Of a stretch of DNA of 64,000 nt, positions 36,607-44,871 are shown in pieces. The stretch is from Luteococcus sanguinis (GTDB taxonomy: Bacteria; Actinomycetota; Actinomycetes; Propionibacteriales; Propionibacteriaceae). The stretch lies in assembly GCF_039527675.1 (NCBI RefSeq), contig NZ_BAAAKI010000010.1:62001-126000 (forward strand), read 5' to 3'. The position numbers were made by a program, and so were the translations under genes. Each line of letters opens with the position of its first letter. Position 1 is the first letter of the stretch. The notes beneath the pieces were generated by a model. It saw only the letters and a list, made by a program, of their open reading frames with translations. It searched no databases and was not told the DNA's origin.

Positions 36607-37474
36607 CGGGTTTGTGACGCACCGGTTCGGTCACGTCGCGTGGTTGACCCTGGGGCGAGGGGTGGCGCACCTGACGGACGGCCTCGCGCCGAGCGCGGTC
36701 GGCGGCAGCGGCCCGTTCGGCGTGTGCGCGCGCTGCCTCGGCTGCCGCTGCCTGCTGACGGGCCAGCTCCTCGGCATCCTGCTGGGCCTGTGCCGCAGCC
36801 TGCTGTTGGGCGAGCTCCCGCTGGGCGCGTGCGCGCGCTGCCTGCTCCTTGGCCACCTGCCCCTGCTCCCGGCGCTCCTGATGCAGGGCCTGGCGCTCGG
36901 CCCAGACGTGGCGGTCGACGTAGACCTGGCCGGAGCACGCGGCGATGGCGGCCATCACGGTGTCGGTCGCGGCGCGCAGGGCGAGTTCCCGGTCGGGCAG
37001 GGAGGCGAAGCGGGACAGGTCCTGGGCCTCGCCGAAGACGATCGTCGATCCCAGTACCCGTCCGGAATCCACGATGACGCCGGCGGGGATCACCGGGACG
37101 CCCTTCTCCAGCGCCAGTTCGGCGACGTCCGTGGTGCCACGATAGAGACGCCCGTCCGGGGATCGTCGTGCCTCGGGGAAGAGCCCCAACAGCTCACCCT
37201 TTGCCAGGATTCGGCGGGCGGGTTCGAGCTGGTCGGCGGGCTCGCGACGGGCCACCCGTGAGAGCAGGCCACGCACGCGAGCGGGCTCCGTGCCCACGAA
37301 GGTGATCCGGCGCCCGGCCACCAGGTTGGTCAGGAGGCCGTCGACGACCGAGACGTGGTTGAAGGCGACGATCGCCGCCCCTGCGGCGGGCAGGTTCTCG
37401 ATACCCTCGACCTGGCCCACGATCGCCTCGCGGACCTTGTCGAAGCGTCCTGCCTCGGGCTGGCTGTCAGGCAC
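36584..37474 (-). CDS. Acyltransferase (PlsC-like) with divergent motif and coiled-coil tail
   Basis: Member of the 1-acylglycerol-3-phosphate acyltransferase superfamily, 296 residues. The catalytic H-x4-D is kept (His40, Asp45 in NHVSVVD), but the glycerol-phosphate motif reads FPEARRSPDG (about 99-108) instead of FPEGTRS. Residues about 200-275 are Ala/Gln/Glu/Arg-rich and predicted to form a long coiled coil, which is not part of normal PlsC. The GTG at 37474 follows GAGGAGG and overlaps the end of the second acyltransferase gene by eight bases. Probably acts on a lipid different from that of its neighbour; function inferred. Confidence 0.8.
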   Translation of the reverse strand: MPDSQPEAGRFDKVREAIVGQVEGIENLPAAGAAIVAFNHVSVVDGLLTNLVAGRRITFVGTEPARVRGLLSRVARREPADQLEPARRILAKGELLGLFPEARRSPDGRLYRGTTDVAELALEKGVPVIPAGVIVDSGRVLGSTIVFGEAQDLSRFASLPDRELALRAATDTVMAAIAACSGQVYVDRHVWAERQALHQERREQGQVAKEQAARARAQRELAQQQAAAQAQQDAEELARQQAAAAEAARAHAERAAAADRARREAVRQVRHPSPQGQPRDVTEPVRHKPDAPDAMS

Positions 37475-38219
37475 CGGTCTGGACCTCCTCGTCGATGGGT
37501 GCCCCCGGGAAGGGCAGCACCCGCTCACTCACCTCGGAGCCCACGAGGTCTCCGTGCTTCACACTCGCACCGTAGACGTCCACGTACTCCTGGCCAGACA
37601 ACCGCTGCACCTGGGCCATCACCTGATTGGTGAGCCGGCGCAGGGTCTGCTGGTCGGTTTCGTTGCCTGAGGGGGCCTGCAAGCACATCGGCTCACCAAT
37701 GACGATCCTGGCGCCGCGCATGTAGCGCACGCCCAGCGGACCGCGGCGCAGTGCGGTGTCGACCATACCGACCGGGACGACGGGAGCACCTGAGGCCAGC
37801 GCGATCCGCGCGACGCCCGTCTTGCCCTTGTAGAGACGTCCATCAGGTGAGCGGGTACCTTCGGGGAAGATTCCGACGACGTGGCCCTCCCGCAACGCCT
37901 GCAGGACTGGTTCCAGGCCCTCGGCGCTGGCGCGCCCCCCAGTTCGGTCCAGCGGCACCTGACCCACCGCACGTAGGAACCACGCGACGACGCGTGACCT
38001 GATCCCTTGGTCACCTCGGAAGAGCTCAGCCTTCGCGGGGAAGACCATCTGGCGAGGCAGGCTGGCCGGCACCAGGAAGGTGTCGCCGGCGCCCAGGTGG
38101 TTGGCGGCCAGCAACACTCCCCCGCTGGCGGGCAGGTTTTCCAGCCCGTCGACCTGTGGACGACAGAAGACCTTGACGTAGGGCACGAACAGGACGTGCT
38201 TGAACAGCTGGTACCACAC
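37467..38219 (-). CDS. plsC: 1-acyl-sn-glycerol-3-phosphate acyltransferase
   Basis: Membrane-associated acyltransferase converting lysophosphatidate to phosphatidate or a related step. 250 residues with intact H-x4-D (NHLGAGD, His41/Asp46) and FPEGTRSPDGRLYKGKTG (from about 118). The GTG at 38219 has AAGGAGG upstream and gives the family start WYQLFKH; a longer upstream frame is not supported. It leads the minus-strand set plsC - divergent acyltransferase - MacS-like kinase - MacR-like regulator, all overlapping or nearly so. Rv2182c is the positional counterpart in M. tuberculosis. Confidence 0.92.
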   Translation of the reverse strand: MWYQLFKHVLFVPYVKVFCRPQVDGLENLPASGGVLLAANHLGAGDTFLVPASLPRQMVFPAKAELFRGDQGIRSRVVAWFLRAVGQVPLDRTGGRASAEGLEPVLQALREGHVVGIFPEGTRSPDGRLYKGKTGVARIALASGAPVVPVGMVDTALRRGPLGVRYMRGARIVIGEPMCLQAPSGNETDQQTLRRLTNQVMAQVQRLSGQEYVDVYGASVKHGDLVGSEVSERVLPFPGAPIDEEVQTGA

Positions 38220-38345
38220 CGGCGCTTCCTCCTTGCGGGGCAACACTACGGGAGCGGGACTGCTCGCGGCTGGGAAGCCACGACGCGCCCGCGTAGCATG
38301 GGGGCGTACTCGATCGGGCGGGTGCACGGACACGGGGGGTCAGCG

Positions 38346-38753
38346 ATGAACGACGATCGCGACGTCGACGCGCGCTTCTGCGAGATCATCGGGGCGGAAT
38401 TCGGCACGCCGGTGCCCCGGGCGCCGCTCCAGGCCCCCGCGGCACACCAAGCTCCCACCAGTGACTTCAACCTGCAGGACGCGCTGGACGAGGCGGAACC
38501 CTCCGATTCGCACTGGTCGCGCCACACCCCTGACACGCCGCCGCCCATGACCCGGCCGCGCAGCGCAGTGCTGCTGGGCATCGTGTTGATGGGTGGTGGG
38601 CTGCTGGTCACCGTGCTCGGCTTGTTCGGAGCGAACTTCAGCCGCGCCATTACTTGGGCGGGCATCATCGCCTCGCTCGTGGGCCTGGCCACACTGTTGA
38701 TGTCGACTCCCCGCCGCCGGATCGATCCCTGGGACGACGGCGCTCGACTCTGA
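38346..38753 (+). CDS. Small two-helix membrane protein, unknown function
   Basis: 135 residues: an acidic N-terminal region (NDDRDVDARFCEIIGAEFG), a Pro-rich linker and two membrane helices (about 73-95 and 101-119), ending in a short basic/acidic tail. A TAGCAT box at 38294-38299 is a possible -10. The ATG at 38346 is the first in frame after it. Divergent from plsC, convergent with the glucokinase gene 21 bp away. I do not recognise the family. Confidence 0.65.
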   Translation: MNDDRDVDARFCEIIGAEFGTPVPRAPLQAPAAHQAPTSDFNLQDALDEAEPSDSHWSRHTPDTPPPMTRPRSAVLLGIVLMGGGLLVTVLGLFGANFSRAITWAGIIASLVGLATLLMSTPRRRIDPWDDGARL

Positions 38754-38774
38754 GCCTTGCCACGCCGCGGGCTG

Positions 38775-39845
38775 CTACCGGCCCGATGGTTGCTGGCCCA
38801 GTGAGGCGTCCATCAGCTCCATCAGCGTCCGATGGCGACGTGGACGAGCACGTTTGCGCCGCGGCCAGAAGCCGCTACGCGGGCCCACGCCGGGCGGCTC
38901 GACGATCGAGTGCCGCGCCAGATCTGCCGCCCCCAGCAGACCTGCGTCATTGCGGAACTGCGCCAGGACCAACTGTGCGGGCGGACGGAAGCCACGGCCT
39001 GTCAGGAAGCGGTCGAAGGCGGCCTGCGCTGGCGCCAGCACCAGATCACCGGCCGCGCTGACGCCGCCGCCGATCACGAACAGGTCCGGGTCAAGTGCCG
39101 CGGCGAGGTTGGCCAGGCCTCGGCCGAGCCAGATGCCGACGTCGGCGATCAGTTCGGTGGCCATCGGGTCGCCGGCCATGGCGGCGGCGGTCACGTCGGG
39201 GCCGGTCAGGGCTTCCACGTCGCCATCCACGGCCTGCAGGAGCGCCTGCGCCCGCGGAGACCGCTCGCGCATGAGGGCCTTGGCGTCGCGAACCAGCGCA
39301 TTGCCGCTGGCGTACTGCTCCCAGCACCCGCGGTTGCCGCAGGGGCACCAGTGCCCTTCCGGCACAACACCCATGTGGCCGAACTCGCCGGCCATGCCGT
39401 AGCGGCCACGGAAGAGGCGTCCGTTGACGACCATCGCACCGCCGATTCCAGTGCCCAGCGTGATGCACACCATGACGTGGGAGTTGCGCCCGGCGCCGAA
39501 GCGGAACTCGGCCCACGCCGCGGCATTGGCGTCGTTGTCGACGATCACGGGGGCATCAATGCGCTGGCTGAGGCGTTCCTTCAGGGGTTCGTTGCGCCAG
39601 GCCAGGTGCGGGGAGAAGCGGACGATCGCCTGATCGGTGTCGACCCAGCCGGCGGCGCCGATGCCCACCGCCCCCGATGGATGGGTGCGGTCCAGTTCCT
39701 GGACCACCTGGACGATCGCATCCTCGACCGCCTCCGGCGAATGCGTGGGGCTCGGGATCTGCAGTCGGCGCAGGATCTGGCCGTCCTCGCTGACCACACC
39801 GGCGGCCACCTTGGTGCCGCCGATGTCGATGCCGATGCTCAGCAT
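38775..39845 (-). CDS. glk: ROK-family glucokinase
   Basis: Phosphorylates glucose to glucose 6-phosphate. 356 residues with the phosphate-binding start IGIDIGGTKVAAGVV, the catalytic DNDAN, GTGIGGA, the EFGHM motif and the ROK zinc site CPCGNRGCWEQYASG (about 168-182). A basic C-terminal tail (about 320-345, RKRARPRRHR) extends beyond the usual fold. ATG at 39845 preceded by GGAGGAAG. A TAGGAT -10 (39921-39916) lies about 70 bp upstream, inside the end of the small cysteine protein gene. Confidence 0.92.
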   Translation of the reverse strand: MLSIGIDIGGTKVAAGVVSEDGQILRRLQIPSPTHSPEAVEDAIVQVVQELDRTHPSGAVGIGAAGWVDTDQAIVRFSPHLAWRNEPLKERLSQRIDAPVIVDNDANAAAWAEFRFGAGRNSHVMVCITLGTGIGGAMVVNGRLFRGRYGMAGEFGHMGVVPEGHWCPCGNRGCWEQYASGNALVRDAKALMRERSPRAQALLQAVDGDVEALTGPDVTAAAMAGDPMATELIADVGIWLGRGLANLAAALDPDLFVIGGGVSAAGDLVLAPAQAAFDRFLTGRGFRPPAQLVLAQFRNDAGLLGAADLARHSIVEPPGVGPRSGFWPRRKRARPRRHRTLMELMDASLGQQPSGR

Positions 39846-39915
39846 GCGCTGCTTCCTCCAGGACGGGCCGGGCCGGGGCCTGCACTGCCACGCCCGGAGC
39901 TTGTGGGATGGCCTG

Positions 39916-39921
39916 ATCCTA
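39916..39921 (-). promoter_or_regulatory. Probable -10 box of the glucokinase gene
   Basis: Minus-strand TAGGAT overlapping the stop of the upstream gene; predicted 5' leader about 64 nt with GGAGGAAG. Confidence 0.4.
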
Positions 39922-40164
39922 GGCTCGCAGGCGCTGGCCCCACAAACACCCCGAGTCTGTGTCGGCGCCGCGCCGGCTGGGCATCAGCCGCAGCGGCGGC
40001 ACCAGCCCCTGCCCCGCCAGGGCAGCCACCGCGTCAGCCTCCTCGTGGGTGAGTTCCGGCATCTCGGGGGCGCCCAGCAGCGCGGAGACCACGCAGTTTG
40101 CGCAGGCGGGCCCGGCATTGCGGCACCCGCCGCAGTCGATGGTGAGCTTGTCCATGCCCACCAT
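39919..40164 (-). CDS. Small protein with CxxC-x5-CxxC motif
   Basis: 81-residue actinobacterial protein of unknown function. DCGGCRNAGPACANC (about 10-24) places four cysteines as CxxC-x5-CxxC, suggesting zinc or iron-sulfur binding; the rest is a helical segment (MPELTHEEADAVAALAGQGL) and a basic tail. The ATG at 40164 has GGAGG eleven bases upstream; another ATG at 40155 and a longer frame to 40209 are possible. It faces the exonuclease-UvrC gene across 107 bp and precedes glk. Confidence 0.65.
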   Translation of the reverse strand: MVGMDKLTIDCGGCRNAGPACANCVVSALLGAPEMPELTHEEADAVAALAGQGLVPPLRLMPSRRGADTDSGCLWGQRLRA

Positions 40165-40258
40165 GCTTGGCGCAACCTCCGACAGCTTTCTCGAATCCAT
40201 TTCGAACAAAGACCCGCCTGGTCGTCGGCAGGGCGCCGGGAGTGTCGGAGCCGCCGCC

Positions 40259-40264
40259 TAGCGT
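40259..40264 (+). promoter_or_regulatory. -10 box of the exonuclease-UvrC gene (leaderless)
   Basis: TAGCGT with seven bases to the ATG at 40272; no ribosome binding site. Confidence 0.55.
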
Positions 40265-40271
40265 CACTGCC

Positions 40272-42014
40272 ATGCCGACGACCGCCGCCTATCGAGCCGA
40301 CCAGCCGTCCTTCGACGACCTGGGAACCCCCCTGTCGCAGATCACCTTCTGCGTCGTCGACCTGGAGACCACCGGCAGCGGACCGGAGGCGCAGATCACC
40401 GAGATCGGGGCGGTCAAGGTGTGTGGCGGCGAGGTGGTGGGCGAGTACCAGACGCTGGTCAACCCCGGTGGCCACATCCCCGCCGTGATCGCCGTCCTCA
40501 CCGGCATCACCAATGCGATGGTCGCCACCCAGCCGCGGATCGCCCAGGTGCTGCCCAGCTTCTTGGAGTTCGCCCGCGGCACCGTACTGGTCGCCCACAA
40601 TGCCGGCTTCGACATCGGCTTCCTCAAGCGGGCCTGCGCCGAGCATGGCCAGTCGTGGCAGGCCAATGCGGTGGTCGACACGGTCGCCCTGGCCCGGCAG
40701 GTGCTGTTACGTGACGAGGTGCCCAACTGCCAGTTGTCCACCCTCGCGGCGCACTTCGGCGCCACCACGGTGCCCAACCACCGGGCCCTGTCCGACGCCC
40801 GCGCCACCGTCGACGTGCTGCACGCCCTGGTGGAGCGGGTGGGCAACCTGGGCGTCGACACGCTGGAAGACCTCACCGAGTTCACCCACCGGGTCTCCCC
40901 CCAGCGACGCGCCAAGCGTGCTTGGGCGAAGGAGCTGCCCACCGGCCCCGGCGTCTACTGCTTCTACGCCGACCAGCCGGACGGGTCGGGTGGGATGCGG
41001 CGCGAGATCCTCTACGTCGGCAAGTCCAAGTCCATCCGCACCCGCGTGCGCACCTACTTCACTGCGTCCGAGAAGCGCGGACGGATGGAGGAGATGGTCC
41101 GGGTGGCGAGCGGCGTCGAGGCCCACCCGTGCGTCACCCCCCTCGAGGCAGAGGTGCGCGAGCTGCGGATGATCGCGGCCCACTCCCCCCGCTACAACCG
41201 ACGCTCCCGCAACCAAGACCGGCTGCTGTGGGTGAAACTGACCAAGGAGGCCTTCCCGCGCCTGTCGGTGGTCCGACGGGTCAGTGACGACGGCTGCCAC
41301 TACTGGGGCCCCTTCTCATCCCGGCAGGCCGCCGACGACGCCCTGCTGGCGATCTACGACGCCTTCCCGATCCGCCAGTGCACCCAGCGGCTCTCCGCGC
41401 GACGCCCGGCGGCCGGATGCGCCCTGGGTGAGATGGGGCGCTGCCTGGCTCCCTGCCAGCTGGGCGAGCAGGTGGTCCGTTACGCCGACCTGATCGATCG
41501 GCTGCGTTCCTCACTCGGGGAGGACGTCCGCCCTGTGCTGGGGACGGTAGGGGTGAGGTTGCGGCGACTCGTCGACCAGCAGCGCTATGAGGAGGCGCAG
41601 GTGGTCAGCCAGCGGCTGGCCGGCTACGCCCGCGCCTCCGTGCGGCACCAACGGGTACGGTCCATCGCCAGGCTGCCACAACTGGTCGCAGCGCAGTGGG
41701 ACGGATTGGGCTGGCAGATCCACGTGGTCCGCCATGGACGCCTCGCCGCGGCCGCTCGTGCCCTGCCGGGCGAGGTTCCGCAGGCGGTCGCCCGCGAGGC
41801 CGTCTCCCGCGCCGAGACCGTGTTGGCCCCGGTGGGCGGTTGGCCCGCGGGATCGGTCGAGGAGTGCGAGCGGATCGCCGCCTGGCTCGAGACCCCCGGT
41901 GTCCGGCTGATGGAGGTGGACGGAGAGTGGTCCTGGCCGATCCACGTCGGTCTCGGCCAGGGCGACCTGGCCCGGCTCACTGTCGGTGCGGCCCAGCCCG
42001 TCCTGGCCGGTTGA
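40272..42014 (+). CDS. DEDDh exonuclease - UvrC-like endonuclease fusion
   Basis: 580-residue repair protein. The N-terminal third is a DnaQ-type 3'-5' exonuclease with Asp30/Glu32 (VVDLETTG), AHNAGFDIGFL and the NHRALSDA His-Asp pair. From about 222 it has a GIY-YIG nuclease as in UvrC (GPGVYCFYAD, EILYVGKSKSIRTRVRTYF) and then Cho/UvrC-like sequence (YWGPFSSRQAADDAL, PAAGCALGEMGRCLAPC). It lacks the UvrC C-terminal RNase H and HhH domains. The same fusion is known as Rv2191, next to trpD/ctaE. Likely an auxiliary incision enzyme; the fusion's substrate is not established. Confidence 0.9.
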   Translation: MPTTAAYRADQPSFDDLGTPLSQITFCVVDLETTGSGPEAQITEIGAVKVCGGEVVGEYQTLVNPGGHIPAVIAVLTGITNAMVATQPRIAQVLPSFLEFARGTVLVAHNAGFDIGFLKRACAEHGQSWQANAVVDTVALARQVLLRDEVPNCQLSTLAAHFGATTVPNHRALSDARATVDVLHALVERVGNLGVDTLEDLTEFTHRVSPQRRAKRAWAKELPTGPGVYCFYADQPDGSGGMRREILYVGKSKSIRTRVRTYFTASEKRGRMEEMVRVASGVEAHPCVTPLEAEVRELRMIAAHSPRYNRRSRNQDRLLWVKLTKEAFPRLSVVRRVSDDGCHYWGPFSSRQAADDALLAIYDAFPIRQCTQRLSARRPAAGCALGEMGRCLAPCQLGEQVVRYADLIDRLRSSLGEDVRPVLGTVGVRLRRLVDQQRYEEAQVVSQRLAGYARASVRHQRVRSIARLPQLVAAQWDGLGWQIHVVRHGRLAAAARALPGEVPQAVAREAVSRAETVLAPVGGWPAGSVEECERIAAWLETPGVRLMEVDGEWSWPIHVGLGQGDLARLTVGAAQPVLAG

Positions 42015-42021
42015 GCGAGCT

Positions 42022-42297
42022 TCAGTCGCCGATGGAGAAGGTGGCGTCCAAGTCGCGCGAGGAGTAGGCGCGGAAGGCGATGTGGGTCTCGGTGTCAAGG
42101 ACGCCGGGAACCTTGTTGAGGTGGTCGGAGATGACCTCGGCGACCGCCTCGGTGTCTCGCACCCGCACCATCGCGATCAGGTCGACCTGGCCGGTGACCG
42201 AGTAGACCTCGGAGACGCCGTCAAGGGCGGCGATCTGTTCGGCCACCTCTGGAATGCGGGCCACATCGGCCTTCACGAAGACAATCGCGGTGATCAT
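42022..42297 (-). CDS. Stand-alone Lrp/AsnC ligand-binding (RAM) domain protein
   Basis: 91-residue protein that is only the effector/oligomerisation domain of Lrp regulators (ITAIVFVKADVARIPEVAEQIAALDGV, VTGQVDLIAMVRV) with no HTH. Such proteins may sense amino acids or modulate other Lrp proteins. The ATG lies six bases after a minus-strand TAGGAT (42309-42304), hence leaderless. Its stop is eight bases from the convergent exonuclease-UvrC stop. Confidence 0.85.
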   Translation of the reverse strand: MITAIVFVKADVARIPEVAEQIAALDGVSEVYSVTGQVDLIAMVRVRDTEAVAEVISDHLNKVPGVLDTETHIAFRAYSSRDLDATFSIGD

Positions 42298-42303
42298 GCC
42301 CGC

Positions 42304-42309
42304 ATCCTA
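42304..42309 (-). promoter_or_regulatory. -10 box of the RAM-domain gene (leaderless)
   Basis: Minus-strand TAGGAT, six bases before the ATG at 42297. Confidence 0.55.
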
Positions 42310-42382
42310 TGGCGCGACCAGCCCAGGGGCGACGCGGTGAGCCGTCGCGCTGGGACGAGCTGCGAAGACAACGTGAGGAGAC

Positions 42383-42419
42383 GACGGTGCCCGGGAGCGC
42401 GTGGCTCCCGGGCACCGTC
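42383..42419 (-). terminator. Terminator of the cyclophilin gene
   Basis: A perfect 16-bp stem (GACGGTGCCCGGGAGC with its complement) and a five-base loop, 36 bp after the cyclophilin stop on the minus strand and 74 bp before the RAM-domain -10 box. Confidence 0.85.
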
Positions 42420-42454
42420 TGGGTGGTTCTGGGTCGTGCTGTGGGCTCTGGGCC

Positions 42455-42973
42455 TCAGGCGATCTCGACCGACTCGATGACGACGGGCTCGACCGGGCGG
42501 TCCATCGGGCCGGTGGGGACGCTGACGATCTCGTCGACGACGGCGCGCGAGGCCTCGTCTGCGACCTCACCGAAGATGGTGTGACGGTTGGTCAGGTGGC
42601 GGGTGTTGGGCGCCGACACCGTGATGAAGAACTGCGAGCCGTTGGTACCGGGGCCCGCATTGGCCATGGCCAGCAGGTAGGGCTTGCCGAAGTTCAGTTC
42701 GGGGTGGAACTCGTCCGCGAACTTGTAGCCCGGGCCACCGGTTCCGGTGCCCAGCGGGCAGCCGCCCTGGATCATGAACTCGGGGATGATGCGGTGGAAG
42801 GTGAGCCCGTCGTAGAAGTTGCCCGTGGTGGGCTGGCCCGTCTTCGGGTCCGTGTACTCCTTGGTGCCCGTCGCGAGGCCCACGAAATTCTCGACCGTCT
42901 TGGGGGCCTGGTCTTCGAACAGGTTGATGACGATGTCGCCGTGGTTCGTGTGCAGCGTTGCGGTGTTGGCCAC
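42455..42973 (-). CDS. Cyclophilin-type peptidyl-prolyl cis-trans isomerase
   Basis: 172-residue cytoplasmic cyclophilin: ATLHTNHGDIVINLFEDQAPKT at the start, FHRIIPEFMIQGG with the catalytic Arg, LAMANAGPGTNGSQFFI and the HTIFGEV motif. No signal peptide. I chose the GTG at 42973 (AAGAGA upstream); the longer ATG frame at 43099 has no family similarity. A TAGGCT (43032-43027) could be its -10. PpiA-type protein. Confidence 0.92.
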   Translation of the reverse strand: MANTATLHTNHGDIVINLFEDQAPKTVENFVGLATGTKEYTDPKTGQPTTGNFYDGLTFHRIIPEFMIQGGCPLGTGTGGPGYKFADEFHPELNFGKPYLLAMANAGPGTNGSQFFITVSAPNTRHLTNRHTIFGEVADEASRAVVDEIVSVPTGPMDRPVEPVVIESVEIA

Positions 42974-43191
42974 TGTCTCTTGCCTAACTGTGTTCCGGGC
43001 CCGAGGGCCGATGGCTTGACCCCATGAGCCTAGCGCGCCGCGCTGGGACCTCACGCAGCCGAGGTCGCCGACGCCGTTCGCTGTCAGCCAAGGGTGCACT
43101 CACGCCCTGTTGGAGCGCTGCGCAGCGCAGGTAGCGTGGTGGGCGCATGCTCGACCACGAGCTTGACGACATCGAAATCACTGGAGGAAAT

Positions 43192-44472
43192 GTGTCCCGC
43201 CAGAAGGATGACAACCAGGCCGTCGAGTACGACTCGGCCGCCGACCACAGCATCATCGAGAACGTGCTGAAGGCGATCGGGCCGCTGCTCGCCACCGCCG
43301 CGGTGAAGGCAGCCACCACCCGCGACAAGACGAGCGCCACGGTCGCCGGGGTGCGGGCCGCGGCAGTGTCCGACGACTCGTCCGAGGTGTCCATCCCCCT
43401 CGCCGAGCAGGCACGGGCGAAGGTCCAGCCACTGGCTGAACAGGCGAAGGAGCGCATCCAGCCGCTCGCGGCGCAAGCCAAGGACCAGGGCCAGGCCCTC
43501 GCCGCCCAGGCCAAGGACCAGGGACAGACCCTCGCCGCCCAGGCCAAGGACCGGGGCCAGACCCTCGCCGGTCAGGCCAAGGACCAAGGTGTGCACCTGA
43601 CCGAACTGCTGGCCCCATTGGCCGCCGTCGCCGCGGCCCAGGCCGGTCAGGCCAAGGACCTCGCGGTGCCGCTGGCTCAGAGCGCCCAGGAGCGTGTCCA
43701 GCCCGCCGTCGACACTGCGCGCGCGAGGGTGACCGATGACCTCGTCCCGAGCCTGCTGGACCTGCTGCACCAGGCGGAGGCGCACCCCGCTGTGTCCGAG
43801 GCCACCAGCCGCGGCAAGGCCACCGTCGCCGCCCTCAAGGGTGAGATCGCCGTTCCCGAGCCCGAGGCCAAGGGCTCCGCCGCAGCGCGCGTCGCCAAGG
43901 TCGCCGCCGCGGGTGCAGTGCTGGCCGCCGTCGCGGTGGCCGTCCGCACCTTCCTGGGCAGCAAGGACGACGAGTGGACGGCCCACCAGCCGTCCTCGGC
44001 CTATGTCCCCGGCGATGAGGACGTGACCCTGGACGAGGCCGAGACGGAGCCCACCTCCGACGTTGACCTTGCCGAGGCCGGAGCTGCCGCGGTCGACGAG
44101 AACGCCAGCACCGTGCCCGCTGACCGCTCGGCCAGTGGTGCATCGCCAGACCAGCCCGCCGCCCCCCTTGAGGAGACCAAGGTGGACCACTCGTCGGTGG
44201 AGGAGACCGAGCGGGAGGCAGTGATGGCCGATGAGGGCGGGATCACCGACGACTCCGAGACCGTCGCGGAGGATGTCAACGCGCTCAATGAGTACGGCGA
44301 GGGCGCCTATGTCGGCGACGAGGCCCCGGCCGGGTACGTGATCAAGGGCAACGAGCGCTCGATGAAGTACCACACCCCCGGGTCGACCGGTTACGACCGG
44401 ACGATCCCCGACGTGTGGTTCAGCTCCGTGGAGGCCGCCGAGAAGGCTGGTTTCTCCCAGGCACAGCGCTGA
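43192..44472 (+). CDS. Ala-rich repeat protein with sunset-like C-terminal domain
   Basis: 426 residues, function unknown. Acidic start, then about 60 residues with HSIIENVLKAIGPLLATAAVKAATTRD, followed (about 85-180) by 11-residue amphipathic repeats built on AAQAKDQGQ(T/A)L, similar in style to apolipoprotein/LEA helices. A hydrophobic stretch follows (about 242-262, AARVAKVAAAGAVLAAVAVAV), then an acidic linker. The final ~45 residues (GYVIKGNERSMKYHTPGS, YDRTIPDVWF, AEKAGF) resemble the sunset domain seen in actinobacterial proteins. The GTG at 43192 follows GGAGGAAA; an ATG at 43147, nine bases after TAGCGT, is an alternative leaderless start. Confidence 0.75.
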   Translation: MSRQKDDNQAVEYDSAADHSIIENVLKAIGPLLATAAVKAATTRDKTSATVAGVRAAAVSDDSSEVSIPLAEQARAKVQPLAEQAKERIQPLAAQAKDQGQALAAQAKDQGQTLAAQAKDRGQTLAGQAKDQGVHLTELLAPLAAVAAAQAGQAKDLAVPLAQSAQERVQPAVDTARARVTDDLVPSLLDLLHQAEAHPAVSEATSRGKATVAALKGEIAVPEPEAKGSAAARVAKVAAAGAVLAAVAVAVRTFLGSKDDEWTAHQPSSAYVPGDEDVTLDEAETEPTSDVDLAEAGAAAVDENASTVPADRSASGASPDQPAAPLEETKVDHSSVEETEREAVMADEGGITDDSETVAEDVNALNEYGEGAYVGDEAPAGYVIKGNERSMKYHTPGSTGYDRTIPDVWFSSVEAAEKAGFSQAQR

Positions 44473-44508
44473 CCAAGGCCGACGCCGACGCGACGTCGGC
44501 ACAGGTCG

Positions 44509-44540
44509 AAGGGTCCGCCCCCCATTGGGGGCGGACCCTT
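44509..44540 (+). terminator. Rho-independent terminator after the repeat protein gene
   Basis: A perfect 14-bp stem (AAGGGTCCGCCCCC / GGGGGCGGACCCTT) with a CATT loop, 36 bp after the stop codon, ending in TTTG. Confidence 0.9.
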
Positions 44541-44871
44541 TGTCCACGCTGGACGATCCCCGCAAGGGCACTGGGGGTGATTCAGCGTCATGGGCGGGCG
44601 GCAGCAAGCGATGACGCGACGTCATGGGTCTTCCTGTCGAGGGTTGCCGCACCGATGCGACCGGGGGACGCCCGTCAAGGGGGCTTGGGCAATGCGTCCC
44701 GCCGACTTCCATCATCACCGGACACCGCCCGACCTACCGACAGCTCGACCGTGACAACTTTCGTGCAGCACAGGGTGTTGTCCGTTCCTGAAGATCCAAC
44801 CGGTCTACCTCACAGGGGGCCTTCCCGGGGTGGCGAAGAGGGTGAGAAACCTCTACAGAACCGGAGTCCCC
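44541..44871. other. 331-bp non-coding region before the HTH/prepilin peptidase pair
   Basis: No gene is supported here. It holds a palindrome ATGACG-CGA-CGTCAT (44611-44625), whose half CGTCATGGG recurs at 44586-44594 and 44620-44628 (34 bp apart). A TGACAA at about 44752 could be a -35. CCGGAG near 44862 is the ribosome binding site for the downstream gene. I do not recognise a riboswitch. Confidence 0.5.
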
